The notes beneath the pieces were generated by a model. The model saw only the letters and a list, made by a program, of their open reading frames with translations. It was not told the DNA's origin and searched no databases. Shown one piece after another: positions 12,928 to 23,566 of a stretch of DNA of 45,582 nucleotides (the first letter of the stretch is position 1; each line of letters opens with the position of its first letter). The position numbers were made by a program, and so were the translations under genes. Origin of the DNA: Acanthaster planci (taxonomy: Eukaryota; Echinodermata; Asteroidea; Valvatida; Acanthasteridae); the NCBI RefSeq assembly GCF_001949145.1, contig NW_019091429.1, forward strand, positions 476,646 to 522,227. Reading direction: 5' to 3'.

Positions 12928-13257
12928 CACCAGTATCGCAAGTCAATTGCATTCTGCCACTGTGCACCAGGGCTTAGCATTGTATTAACCTGTCTCTGTT
13001 TAGACCAGAAGGTCAAGAAAGACAAGACATTGAATATCCTGCTTGCACTGCAGAGCCCGGCAAATCTATTTATCGCATCCCTGAAGGAACTAACTCAATC
13101 AACCACACGTATCCTTGACCGTTATAGTAATGATGGCCAAAACCTTCACAGTGAAATCTCCCTATACTTTTATTGTATACAGGTACATGTACATTCAGAC
13201 ATTGTACACATAGGTTGTAATATTGTCCAGGAATATACATGTACATGTACATTGTAG
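12928..13257 (+). other. Unassigned open frame with possible acceptor
   Basis: This plus-strand frame is stop-free for about 109 codons, longer than expected for most noise here. A good polypyrimidine tract and TTTAG acceptor at about 12990-13004 open a different frame that ends after about 38 codons. The two overlapping frames look equally protein-like, no donor is convincing, and the 3' part runs into ACATGT repeat. I do not recognise a domain. It could be a transposon relic or chance. Confidence 0.15.
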
Positions 13258-14734
13258 CCTTGATTTTTGTTCATTTTTTTCTCAAGGGAGAATATTCCTT
13301 GCTGTGTTTCATGTCTTATAACTTCTAAAAGTGAAGAACTGTAACCATGGTGATGAGCAGTGTTTGTTCATTAATTGCCAATGGCCCATTATGAGCACTT
13401 TCTGCTGTTCATTTGAAATCTATTTTCTTATTATTGCAAGGTCACAGTAATGTACATGTTGTAGTTTTGGGGTCTCATTTTGTAGTTTTACCCCTGGATG
13501 AAAAGCTGTGTTGGATTTCTGCATGAGGTACGTGTACCTGGCATATGTACCTAATACATGTGCACGTACATTTTTGGTTTACAATGGAGACATGTTCAAC
13601 AACAGGATTTTGGAAAGTTTAAAAAGGCTTCCTTTTTCCTTCAAACATGTCTGGTGCATCCTACACGTGTATTGATACTAGAATCGGTTCATTTTGATAA
13701 AAGCTAAAAACCTGCCATCATCTGCTTTCACAAAACTACAAGGAAGACTTCCAACGTGTTCTTATTTTTCTTTGAAATTCTACATGTACGTGAAGTCACA
13801 CCAGTACATGTATGTTGTCTCTACTGAATGGGAGGTCGTTTTCATTGGGTAAACGTTGAGTGCATGGGGTTATGAGCAAGCAATATGATAAACACTGACT
13901 GCAGTTGTGGTTCAAAGTCAGTTGCGTGTGATTACCAAAGGTGTACTGTTGTTTGTACAAATGACGTTCGTTCTGATCTGACGTGCTTGACGCATACACG
14001 TACCGGTACATGTACGTAAGTGTCGTCCTCTATTCAGAAAACCACACATATATGTATGTGGTGATACATGTACATGTACTATGTACATGTACTTGTATCT
14101 TACGTTTTCATGTGTATTTGTAAATTAAGTTTACCCCAATACCGCCGTATACATGTACATGTATACTGTATTCATGTTCGTATGAGCAATGCATGCATCC
14201 TGGTTCACAGCATTTGATATTGCATATTGAAGGTGCAGATATTTAGCATGTACATGTACGTGTACATTCATAAAATGTTATGTGTGCATATATACATATA
14301 TTTGTTGCTCAATATAATGTTGATACATGTATGTTACATGTACGTGTGTTTTAGGTTGAAGCCCACTAAGGGCAGGTCAGGGAGGAGGAAATGGGAGCCA
14401 TGCCGTGCCCCTCCCTACATTAAGTAAGAACAGGAAAAATTCAGTTTTTGAAAAAAACACCCGTGAAAGGCAGGTTTTTGCATTTGCCTTCCTTCCAAAA
14501 GCTGGTAAAAAGCCCAAGAATGTAGCCTTGTGCCTCAAAGGCCATAGAAGGATACACAAAACCCCAATTTTTTGTGCCCCCTCCCCCAAAAGATTTGGTT
14601 CTGGATCCGTCCATGAAGCACACTGTGTGAGGCATCTGGTGTACATGTGTTACATACACCAGAAATTTTAATCTACAGTGTACATGTACCTCACACAGCA
14701 TATACATTTAGGAGTTCTGCAGTGTTGATATACA
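13258..14734. other. Non-coding, ACATGT-dense block
   Basis: Many ACATGT runs occur (13540-13575, 13800-13812, 14000-14015, 14064-14095, 14150-14165, 14248-14265, 14323-14345, 14680-14690). Around 14360-14620 is a patch of C- and A-rich runs ending in GGATCCGTCC that looks like an old repeat fragment. No exon was recognised. Confidence 0.5.
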
Positions 14735-14990
14735 GGGTGTCGACATAAAAATATACCAGGATAAAAATTACTGTAATGGCAAAACTACTGTATATATAAA
14801 AAGAAATATATCTCTAGAACATGTAGAAAGGGCTGAATGACCTCCCTCTTTGCAATGGTTTCTGTGTACAGATTGCACTGAATGTTGTTACTGACACAGA
14901 TGAGTGAACAAACTAGGCTGATGTTAAGGGTGCTTAAATCAGAACTGTGACAAGTTGCATATTTTGAATAACAAAAGTCAACATGGTCAT
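14735..14990 (+). repeat. Left long terminal inverted repeat of the mariner-like element
   Basis: This pairs with 16872-17085 in inverted orientation. It is about 40 bp longer than the right copy because of small insertions, for example a stretch near 14915-14935 absent on the right. TIRs over 200 bp are long for this superfamily, in which many members have TIRs of about 30 bp. Confidence 0.85.
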
Positions 14991-15139
14991 CCTACCTGCA
15001 CTGTGTAATGCGCTTACTGCATGCAGCAAAAGCATTGCATGATGTGGGAAAAAATCTGGAGAAAATGTTAAAAAGAGTAGCCAACATGGTACAAGTTACT
15101 GTAACACAGGTCGATCTGGATGTCCATGAACTGGAAGGT

Positions 15140-15840
15140 CTCAGGAAAACATCGCATTGGTAAGAGAAGGAGTTGAAAGAAACCTATTGAGCAGCAGGAG
15201 AATTGTACTGGTATACCACATTCAACACTCAACAACATCACAAGAATGGAATCACACAGTCTTCATCCCAATCACATCCATGCTTAGCATCAACATCTGC
15301 CAGCAGATTATGACAGAAGAGTCACGGTTTCACAGTGGTTGCGGGATAAATGTAGCAGGGATGAACAGTTTCTTCAATTCTTTATCATTGGAGTTGAGGC
15401 AGGTTTTTGCATGAGTGAAACAGTTAACTTCCATAAAGAGCATGTGTATGCTGAACATCGTAATCCACCTGCAGCAGTGTCCCTTGAGCGAAACAAGCAG
15501 GGAGAGGGTGAATGTCTGGGTTGGATTGTGTGGCAGTGGATCATTATCAGCACCGTTTTTCTTCCAAGGAAATTAAATGGACAGGCCTACTTGAATCTGA
15601 TAACGAATCTCTGGTGCCAGCAATTGAACAGATTTTCCTGAGACTACGACATGGAGCTTTCAAGAGAGGGTGGTGGGCTCAGGAGTTACATGCAAGAATA
15701 ATGGAAGAAGTCAATTATCTCCATCAAGACTCTGAAATGATCACACGAGCAGTAACATGGGACATGTTACAAAGATGTCAGATGTGCATTGACAGGATAG
15801 TGGCCATGTGGAGACCACAGTACATTAAACTCTTGATGTA
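15140..15840 (+). pseudogene. Mariner/Tc1-type transposase relic
   Basis: The intact enzyme would cut and paste the element as a DDE/D nuclease in the nucleus. Collinear fragments across shifting frames match the family order. An ENIALVREGVERN segment (about 15150-15190) is of the linker/second helix-turn-helix type. QWLRDKCSRDEQFLQF (about 15334-15381) is the segment just before the first catalytic Asp. A block follows where the usual F-S-D-E motif is replaced by a version lacking the Asp. NGQAYLNLI (about 15577-15603) comes next, and then a C-terminal helix region with M-L-Q-R-C (about 15765-15779). The segment that normally carries the second Asp and the following Asp/Glu is missing between about 15640 and 15670. 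Stops and frameshifts separate the blocks. It is dead, and the resemblance is from memory of the family. Confidence 0.75.
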
Positions 15841-16871
15841 AGTATCAAAAGCAAAGTGTTATGATCTGAAAAACTCCAAACTATTTAATTATTCCAAAGC
15901 TTGAATTTTCTCCAATGCAACAAAGAAATCAAACAAGATTACACTGATATAAGGAAACAAATAAACAGGTATGATTTATTGATAACGTTACACTCAGCAT
16001 GTAAAGAAATTACTGATTCGAACTACTGGTAGTTTGCAATGATAAGGAATATCTCGTGAAGAACAAGATTTTCTTACAGGTGAGAACTTGGCAAGGCACT
16101 ATAGTGAAAAATGCTGGACTCTACAGATGGCAAAACACAGTCCTCGATGATGCAAAAATAAGCGGGAGCAGGGAGGAAGACCACGTCCAATAAGAATGAC
16201 TGGGCTCGAGACGAAATGGCGAGGGCGTGATGACCGTCGCAAATACGGGAACTTGATGATCCCACAAACTGGAGCTGGAATTTCACAAATTGTCTCTTCT
16301 AGGATAAGATTCAATTCTGCACTTAACTTGGTCTAGACGAATTTTTCTTACAAGTGTCGCGCCACAGACAACTTGCCACCACAGGTTGAAATAGTGCAGA
16401 AATCAACAAGTCAAAGACTTCTCACAGCCTGCGTGGGGCAGAATTGCCTTCCAAAATCTCTCTTGCGGTTTGTGTCTCTCTCTGTCTGTCTTTCCTATTT
16501 TTTGTCTGCCAAAGCCCGCATTTTGTAGTCTACAATCCTTGTAGAAAATCCTTTGATTAGGTAAGTTTCTTAAAATAGACTTTTAGTATTACTTAATCTT
16601 ACAAGAAACTTCTGAAACATAACTGGAAATATGGTCAGCTTACATGAAATTTCTCACACTCACAACGAGAATATTCATGACTATTCATTCATTGTGGCCT
16701 GGGGTCAAACACGGGTCACACACAGAATCATGTGTGGATTATCTGCCATACATGTACGTACAGAGACTGTGTGTGTGAATATAACAAAAGCAGATTAGAT
16801 TAATTTAGGTACATTCCTTGTTTTCAAGAATGTACTCTTCAAGCAAAGGCATTTGGTATTCTGTACACTTG

Positions 16872-17085
16872 TATGGTTGGACCTTGTTATTCAAATATGG
16901 AAACTTGTCATAGTTCTGATTTGGGTCTAGTTTGTTCTGTCATCTGTGTCAATAACACCATTGGAAAGACATTCTGCCCTTTCTAGAGATATAAATGTAC
17001 ATGTATTTCTTTTTCCCATACCTGTAAAAAGTAGTTTTGCCTTTACAGTAATTTTTATCTTGGTATACTTTTGATGTGTACACCC
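16872..17085 (-). repeat. Right long terminal inverted repeat of the mariner-like element
   Basis: This is the reverse-complement partner of 14735-14990. The outer tip ends ...ACACCC at 17085, mirroring GGGTGT at 14735. A later ACATGT insertion (about 16998-17005) interrupts the match to the left copy, so the hexamer can arise after transposon insertion. Confidence 0.85.
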
Positions 17086-17771
17086 ATGTCTTGCCCTTTG
17101 GGATGCACTCTTGTTAATCCGTTTACCATACCTACTTTTATGTTAATAAGGATCTAATGAGTTCATTTATAAAATAAAACAACCAAATAAATGATGTACG
17201 TATTTGAGTGATACTGATGTACCACAGATATGTAATTAATGTCAAACAGACTTGAAAGTGTTCATTTGGAGGCCAATTACTGGTACACTGTAGTTTAACA
17301 CACTGTAATGCTCAAATCTGATTGTGTTGTCAGATTCTGCTATTGTACTACATGTATTTCTTTGCAAACATGACTATTGTAACAGTTACAGGTAGAGGAT
17401 GGAACAAACTGAATAAATCCAGAACCAGTTGTCCAAATTTCAAAATCTGAACAGATTCTCCATTTTTTTGCTCTGGTTTCCAAAATCAAATACTGTGCCA
17501 CAATATACTGTGCCATAATCATATACTGTGTATGTGTACATATATCTGTGTTAGTAACAGCTTTCGTACCCCACGACCAACTTGTCCCAGACTGAAACCA
17601 ACAACTTCTTAAAAATGACAAAACATACATAACCACAGTCTGTCACAAAATGAGACCTTGTACATGTCTATGTGGATCTTGGATAATTTTTCCAAGATTT
17701 GTGCTATATTTTAAGCACATCATTGCTTTTTACACTCCAGTGTCGCAGAGTGATTTGCTATGGTAACTGTA
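17086..17771. other. Non-coding stretch
   Basis: No exon or repeat with recognisable boundaries was seen. A pair of near-repeats ATACTGTGCCA(C/T)AAT lies at about 17490-17520. Confidence 0.5.
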
Positions 17772-17900
17772 TAGGACAAGTACATGCGCCATACAGTAGT
17801 GTACCAGAGTTGTAAGATATACAGTAGTGTACCAGAGTTGTAAGATATAGGACAAGTACATGTGCCATACAATAGTGTACCTGAGTTATCGTAAGATATA
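17772..17900 (+). repeat. 28-bp tandem repeat with a linked 20-bp spacer repeat
   Basis: Two identical 28-bp units (17793-17820 and 17821-17848, containing CAGTAGTGTACCAGAG) lie head to tail. A diverged third unit follows (17869-17900). The 20-bp lead sequence AGGACAAGTACATG(C/T)GCCAT appears before units 1 and 3. The pattern implies duplication of a composite unit, then of its inner part. Confidence 0.9.
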
Positions 17901-19839
17901 TACACATGTGAGCATGCTTCCTGTAATGCATTTGCAGAAAATGGATGTAAATACATGTACATTTTCTGATCTTGAACCAAATTTTCAACTGAACACAAAA
18001 TGTATAAACTCTAACACCTTTCTGTTCAGTGGTGACCAGTGGTTGGGAGGGGTGCTAATGCTGAGAGCCTATGGGGGAGTATGGTACTCTGCAGTGGTGG
18101 GCAGTGGTGGGACAATACTCATGCTGAGAGCCTATAGTGCTCAAATTGGTCTGTACATGTTGAAACAAAAATTTATAATTTGTACTGGTTTGTCACATAA
18201 TGGGTGTTTTACTACAGGGAAATGTATCCCGTACGTGCGATAGGTGTGTACATTGTATGTTAATTCCTCAGTATGCTAGCAGTGCCACTATTCAGAAGGC
18301 ATATCACACTGACAAAAAATTAGCTGGTCGATTGGAATCATTTCAACCACACGTACATTTACAAGTACCTGGCACACATGCGAAGACCGTAGATACTAGT
18401 GTAAGACATTATGAATTCCTTTACTGAAGGACCATTGTTGCTATGGTATGCACGGTATGTTACATACGTGTAAGAGCATGCCAATGCTGTCCCCAAATAC
18501 TGCTCTTAAGTAGCATAATATCCTCAGGAAATGAGGAAAAGTGCTTTTCTACTACTTACCATACTTTGCATGAACAACTGGCATTTAGATCAGATTATCC
18601 ATCAAGAGCCTTTAGCCTTAATTGCAGCCATGCAGCAGTGACCAATTACACTCCTACTGGTAATTAACTTGAACCAGCATGATTTCCCCCCCCCATTACG
18701 ACACTGGTCATTCTGTACATTTGACAGGCCTCATCTTCTAAAGTGTGTGGCAAAGCACTTAATGAATTTACGTTTTAACAATCACATCAGCTTTTGCCAC
18801 TACGTGCATGTACATGTACATATTTATAAGTCTTAAAGGGTAATGGAAATAGAAAACATTTAGTTCACGTGAAGTATTTCAAAATAACAATAAATACATA
18901 ACCATTTCAAAAACATTGTAAATTTAATGGTTACCCCATTAATTGTGACCCCAAAATGAATAAAAAGATCCTGCATTTCCCTGCGCACAAAAAATCCCCT
19001 TTTGGTCGTTCACGCTCCCAGGTTGATTGGATAACGTCATCGCTAGAATGCTGACATGTATAGCGTACATGCACATTGCGCACTCTACATGTACATGTAT
19101 GTATGCAGTTTTGCACGCTTCAATAGACCACGTTGTGTTTGATGAAGCTTGGCCCACAGGCAAACACCGTCTTAGATCAAGAAATGCATAGTAGGATTGT
19201 GTGTTTTAATTTCTACCTTAAAGTATTCACATACTTGTACATGTACGACCCAGTCATGTGGTACCTTTAGTACCACCACTTTTCCTTTGTTCCCACAATA
19301 TACCTGTACAGTAACACAACCCCATAGACTAACCACATGCAAGTACTAGCAATGGACAATAAATTGACCACCATGAGGACAGGGAAACTCGCTTGGTTCC
19401 CTTTATGTTCTGCCATCTGTGGTAAAGCCAAACATGCACACGTGTACATATTGTGTAGAGTGTATGTGTATATGATGCAAGCACATATTCTCGTTTGTAT
19501 TACATACGGGATATGTATGCAAACATATACACATACATGTACGCTCTCAGTGACTATTACATGTACATGTATGACATTATAGTACGGTTACACATTTGTA
19601 TAAAAACACTGAAGGGCCATGCCAAGCACTGGTACCTGGGTACCCACAAAACGACCACTGCTTACGGGTACCCGGTTCCATTTTGTCGATTTAATTACCC
19701 AGAACTTCCACTGTAATGTTAACATTTCAGAAAAGCAAAAGATTCTTGAAATCCTACCTCAACTCGTCCTGGAACCTACATGTATAATTCCCATTTGTAA
19801 AGATTTTCTTACAATAGACCCTCCTATCTCGTATATTTT
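17901..19839. other. Non-coding stretch with local duplications
   Basis: GCTGAGAGCCTAT occurs twice (about 18059 and 18123) with GCAGTGGTGG repeated between. ACATGT runs occur at about 18808, 19087, 19239 and 19560. The stretch at about 19615-19720 has GGTACC/GGGTACCC palindromes. No supported exon was found. Confidence 0.45.
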
Positions 19840-20040
19840 GTCTTACTTATAGAAGCAAAATGTTGTAATAGTGACCTGTTCATTCTTTGTCCTGCTTAAT
19901 TACTGTTTGTAATATATTGATTAAAGTAATTTTACTTATGTTTGTGCAGTTTTGTGATTATTGAAACGTGAGTGAAGCAAATTTCCATCTGTGTTAGTAT
20001 ATTTGGACAATAAAACTGAACTGAAAACAACTGAACTGAA
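19840..20040 (+). mobile_element. 3' tail of a LINE-like retrotransposon (candidate)
   Basis: The sequence ends with GGACAATAAAACTGAACTGAA followed by further CTGAACTGAA copies. An AATAAA signal (20009-20014) abuts a short tandem (ACTGA) repeat. Non-LTR retrotransposons of CR1/L2-like groups often end in such simple 3' repeats after a poly(A)-like signal. No reverse transcriptase is visible, so this would be a strongly 5'-truncated copy. A processed transcript end is an alternative. Confidence 0.45.
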
Positions 20041-20955
20041 GCATCCGTTTCCTTTGCTTACAGTACCAGCGGATAAATTGTTAGCAAAATCTGAGTGAAA
20101 TATGTTTTGAGTCCATTTAATGACAATTTAGATCAGATATGAATCAACTAACTGAACCAGTCACGACACGCTGCTTGTGCAACTTACCACAGGCCGGCTG
20201 GTTTTGGTTTGCCTACTTTGATTTTTCACACTGGGATCAATTGTATGCATGTAAAATAAACCAAACCAACCCATAACCACAACAAATCCTGTCCTCTCAA
20301 GCAAGCCTGATTGCTACCAAGGACCCAATTGCAGCCCACACACAGGCTGTCTAATTACTGACATTCCCAGACCATGGACTGCTCATCGTGCTGTTACTAC
20401 GAAAGATTGAACGACATTAAAGTTTGCCTAATGGAGGTACAGCTTTTAAATGATTTACTGCTTGTATATTAGTAGAAAAGAAACTTTCAGGTAACAACAT
20501 AAAATTGTAGAAAAATGATAATTTGTGAGCAAAACTTTACACCATTAGAACTTACAAAGAGAAGGAAAATACAATGTAACTACAAAAACGTACCACCAGG
20601 GAGCGAGTTGATTTCAATTATGTGTGTCACGTGAGGGCCTGGTATGACTCCGTGACCTATGAACTTTTGTTAGCTTCAGATTCGGATAACACAATTTTGT
20701 AGCAGTTAGCCTGAGGTTGGAGTTGTCAAGATTTTACTGTATTTTATTTCACACATTACAGGCATGAGATTTGTCAGGATATTCCTGATTTCAGGATTTT
20801 TTCGTCAGGTTTTTCCCGATTTGGTGAGTTTTTCATCAGGATATTTCTGATTTCAGGTTTTTTTCAAACACAAATCTGAAAAAGCGTGAGTTTGCCATTA
20901 AGGTGTTTTTATGTACATGTATAAAAGTTAATATAGAACACAAGAAATGGGTTAT
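20041..20955. other. Non-coding stretch with degenerate CAGGAT/TTTC repeats
   Basis: Near 20775-20870 the phrases TCAGGATATT(C/T)CTGATTTCAGG and TCGTCAGG/TCATCAGG recur two or three times as a degenerate tandem repeat. No exon was seen. Confidence 0.5.
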
Positions 20956-21544
20956 TTAACCCTAACCCTCTAGGGCCTTTTTACTAGGGCACATTCTCAA
21001 TCCCTCAAATCCTCCATTTTTTGACCTATGCACAAAATGAGAGGTACCTAACTCCTCAATCCTCCAAAATCTTCCATTGCCCTACTTTGTTTGTTTGTTT
21101 TTGTTTTGTTTTGTTTTGTTTTTTGAGGGAGGGGGAGGGTTGTGCACATCAGGTTGGTTGCTGGGCTGAAGCTGTTTTTTTGCAGAGTTGGCTAACGGCT
21201 TTACCTTTTGTAATAACAATTGTGTAATTTATGACCAGCAGCAGTGAACAATGGAACACAATGTCCTTGGGTAGTACATGAATATTGTAAATAGTTTGAT
21301 GTGTGACCATATGCACCACGATGTGGTTGATCTGTAGTACTTCATTCAACCTCAATCCTCCAAAATCCTCCAGCATTTAAATCAGCATTCATCCTCAGTC
21401 CTCCAAATCCTCCAGCCTTTAAAACATTATTCATCCTCAATCCTTCAAAATCATCCATGCTTCAATCACCATTCATCCTGAATCCTCCAAAATCCTCTAA
21501 AACCACCTGGAGGTTTTTTGAGGATCGAGGTGGGTTAGGGTTAA
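20956..21544. mobile_element. piggyBac-like non-autonomous element with TTAA ends
   Basis: TTAA (20956-20959) is followed by CCCTAACCCTC, and the right end reads GGGTTAGGG then TTAA (21541-21544). Inverted CCCTA-type tips bordered by TTAA are the hallmark of piggyBac-superfamily insertions. The interior has a GTTTT simple repeat (about 21086-21122) and a degenerate tandem array of CATCCTCAATCCTCCAAAAT-type units (about 21348-21505). No transposase is present. The telomere-like CCCTAA at the tips is an alternative explanation for the inverted match. Confidence 0.65.
21348..21505 (+). repeat. Degenerate tandem repeat, unit rich in ATCCTC
   Basis: Units of roughly 45 bp of the form CATCCTCA(A/G)TCCTCCAAAATCCTCCA plus a TTTAAA-CA-ATT spacer recur three to four times. 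Single related copies lie at about 21000-21080 nearer the left end of the same TTAA-bounded element. Confidence 0.75.
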
Positions 21545-22289
21545 GGGGTGGCATTACGTGTGCCGGTGAACGTGTGCCGGTGAGAATGCCAGTGCGGTGC
21601 TCGATCCAGCACCTTGGCAGTGGAGTGGGTGGGGATGCGGTGGAAGCTACTTGACTAAATGTGCTTTCGTTACCCGCCCCTTACAGGAATTGGATATCCA
21701 GTTCCTAAACTACCCATGAATACACACCATTAAAACACTGTAGCATGACTTCAGCCAGGACTCCAGTTTTCAGCAGCCTTTGAGTGCAGAGCAGAAGTGG
21801 TTTATAAGACTCAAGTGCTGTTGGAATTGAAAATACATGTGTTTTGGAAACTTTAGTTAAACTAAAGCCATGTTTATTTGTTCATCGTCATTGCCTGTCA
21901 TTGTAGTAAACGGCAGATGAGTGTGGCAAATGAGCGGTACACTGCAGTATGGGCATTATAAAATGGAATAAGCACTAAGCAGTGTAAATACAGAAACTTG
22001 GCATTGGTCAATGTCTGAAAAAGTGCTTTAAAAAGCTTACTTGTATAAATACATGTACATGTTTTCATGAGCTCATTGCGTTGTTCTTAATGTTCAAGTG
22101 AGTTCATTACGATGTTTTCATTTTCCCAGCTCTACTCTGCAGTGTACCATATGTACATGTATCGTGTGCAGGATACAGATCAAGTGTATACATGCAGGGG
22201 GTATGTACAGTACAGGACTTCTCACTGCTATTGCAGTTTCCCCATACTGTTCTGGTGTATGGCAGACGCAATAAAGGTCTTTTGACGCT
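21545..22289. other. Non-coding stretch
   Basis: A GTGCCGGTGA duplication occurs at about 21560-21583 (CGTGTGCCGGTGAACGTGTG...). Otherwise this is ordinary AT-rich DNA with ACATGT copies near 22052 and 22153. No exon was recognised. Confidence 0.5.
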
Positions 22290-22626
22290 ACAGCCTCTCA
22301 ACCCGGGTTGAACTCGACCCAAGGCGAACCCATGACAACCCTGGCTTGAAAATTTGATTTTTCATCCCCACGTTCAACCCGGTGTTGTTTCACACTTGTT
22401 TTGTGGGAACTGAGCTGATAGGGGTGAGTTCAACCAAGAAATGAGCACAAGAATTTTTCAACCCAGATGAAAACTCTCGACTCTGGTCTGGAGCAGGGTT
22501 GAGTTCAACCCGAGTTGAAATCAATCTCGGGGTTGGCGTGGGGTAGAAAATGTTCAAGTGTGAATTGTCAGCAGTTTTCAACCCTGTGTCAACCCTGCAT
22601 CGACCCCAAGATTTGTCTAGTGTGAA
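22290..22626. repeat. CAACCC/GGGTTG-rich interspersed repeat
   Basis: Clusters of CAACCC in both orientations (CTCAACCCGGGTTGAACTCGACCC near 22298, GGGTTGAGTTCAACCCGAGTTGAA near 22497, TTTTCAACCCTGTGTCAACCC near 22574) give many possible foldbacks. The end CTAGTGTGAAAAAGCC resembles the edge of an interspersed element. The family is unknown and there is no coding capacity. Confidence 0.5.
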
Positions 22627-22982
22627 AAAGCCTTGAGAAAACCAGTCTAGGTTCTTGAATGTAAAGTAAAGGAAAATGTGGTCCATTTATTCCAATAAAA
22701 CTCACAAGCCAACAAACTGATGACTCCACATATTTCCTTGATGGGCTGAGTGGGAATGGAATCCATGTATGTACCTGCCAGTGTGTAAGTGTGCACTTTA
22801 ATAATGGACTCCAGCCCACAGGGTCTTCTAGGGCAGGCGCACTCAAGCAAAAGTGGGCACTTCTCCCTCAGGTCTGATATTCAGTCAAAGCATCTGAGTG
22901 GAAATGATTTGTTTTGAAGTCAGAAGCTTGCTGTTTGGAGAGGGAGTGGTAAATGTGTTGAAAATGGCTGGAATATGTGGCC

Positions 22983-23215
22983 TTTGATGATGGTAAGGTG
23001 AGGATTTACTGCTGGATGTCATAATTGGAGACAGTGACATTTTATAGCAATTTACACTGCAATACTCAATCAACATATCGTACATGTAGTGGTTGCAGCC
23101 ATGTACAGGAACAGTAGATGATCGTGTGATCTTTTCAATACTCATGAGTACCAGTTGAAAGGAAGGGGTGTGTTTTAAAATGAATCTATTTTAATGCTTG
23201 TTCAAACAGTACAGA
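22983..23215 (+). repeat. Direct duplication, copy A
   Basis: About 233 bp beginning TTTGATGATGGTAAGG is repeated at 23332-23566 in the same orientation with scattered substitutions. The shared interior includes GACAGTGACATTTTATAGC and AGTTGAAAGGAAGGGGTGTG. The offset is about 349 bp. It contains no long open frame, so it is a non-coding duplication. Confidence 0.9.
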
Positions 23216-23240
23216 ACAAGTATGTGCTTGTACATGTACA

Positions 23241-23328
23241 TGTTAGTTTTTAAGTGTTTGAATAGAAAAATGGAGCTGATAATGATCAATCAAGAAACCA
23301 GATATCACCTGGGGGCCTCATCTGTGAG
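23241..23328 (+). repeat. Dispersed repeat, copy 1 (partner at 29890)
   Basis: About 88 bp beginning TGTTAGTTTTTAAGTGTTTG and ending CCTCATCTGTGA reappears at 29890-29978. It fills most of the spacer between the two copies of the 233-bp direct duplication, so spacer and flanks may once have been one longer repeat. Confidence 0.85.
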
Positions 23329-23331
23329 GCT

Positions 23332-23566
23332 TTTGATGATGGTAAGGTGAGGATTTATTACTTGATGTCATCATTGCAGACAGTGACATTTTATAGCAAT
23401 TTACACTGCAGTACTCAATCAACATACCGTACATGTAGTGGTTGGAGCCACGTACAGGAACAGTAGATGATCGTGTGTGATCTTTTCAATATTCATGAGT
23501 ACCAGTTGAAAGGAAGGGGTGTGTTTTAAAATGAATTCATTTTAATGCTTGTTCAAATAGTACAGA
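23332..23566 (+). repeat. Direct duplication, copy B
   Basis: This is the second copy of 22983-23215. Differences include small indels such as an extra TG in GATCGTGTGTGATC and single-base changes, giving visibly more than a few percent divergence. The duplication is therefore not recent. Confidence 0.9.

Larger units (their letters stand above)
14735..17085 (+). mobile_element. Degenerate Tc1/mariner-superfamily transposon with long TIRs
   Basis: The left terminal region (14735-14990) and the reverse complement of the right one (16872-17085) align along essentially their whole length, with small indels. Shared blocks include GGGTGT at the tip, ATAAAAATTACTGTAA, GGCAAAACTACT, TATCTCTAGAA, GACACAGATGA, GAACAAACTAG and AATCAGAACT. 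The left tip reads TACAGGGTGT, typical of Tc1/mariner-type ends after a TA target; the right TA is not intact. Between the TIRs lies a broken transposase (15140-15840), followed by about 1 kb (15841-16871) of unexplained sequence that may be a nested insertion. The element is about 2.35 kb and appears inactive. Confidence 0.85.

Noticed and set aside
17860-18243. 127-codon plus-strand frame
   Set aside because: It begins inside a tandem repeat and contains low-complexity duplicated segments; no motif or splice context.
20960-21540. CCCTAACCC / GGGTTAGGG as interstitial telomere repeats
   Set aside because: Only short single copies occur at each end, in inverted orientation and bordered by TTAA, which fits piggyBac-type tips better than an interstitial telomere tract.
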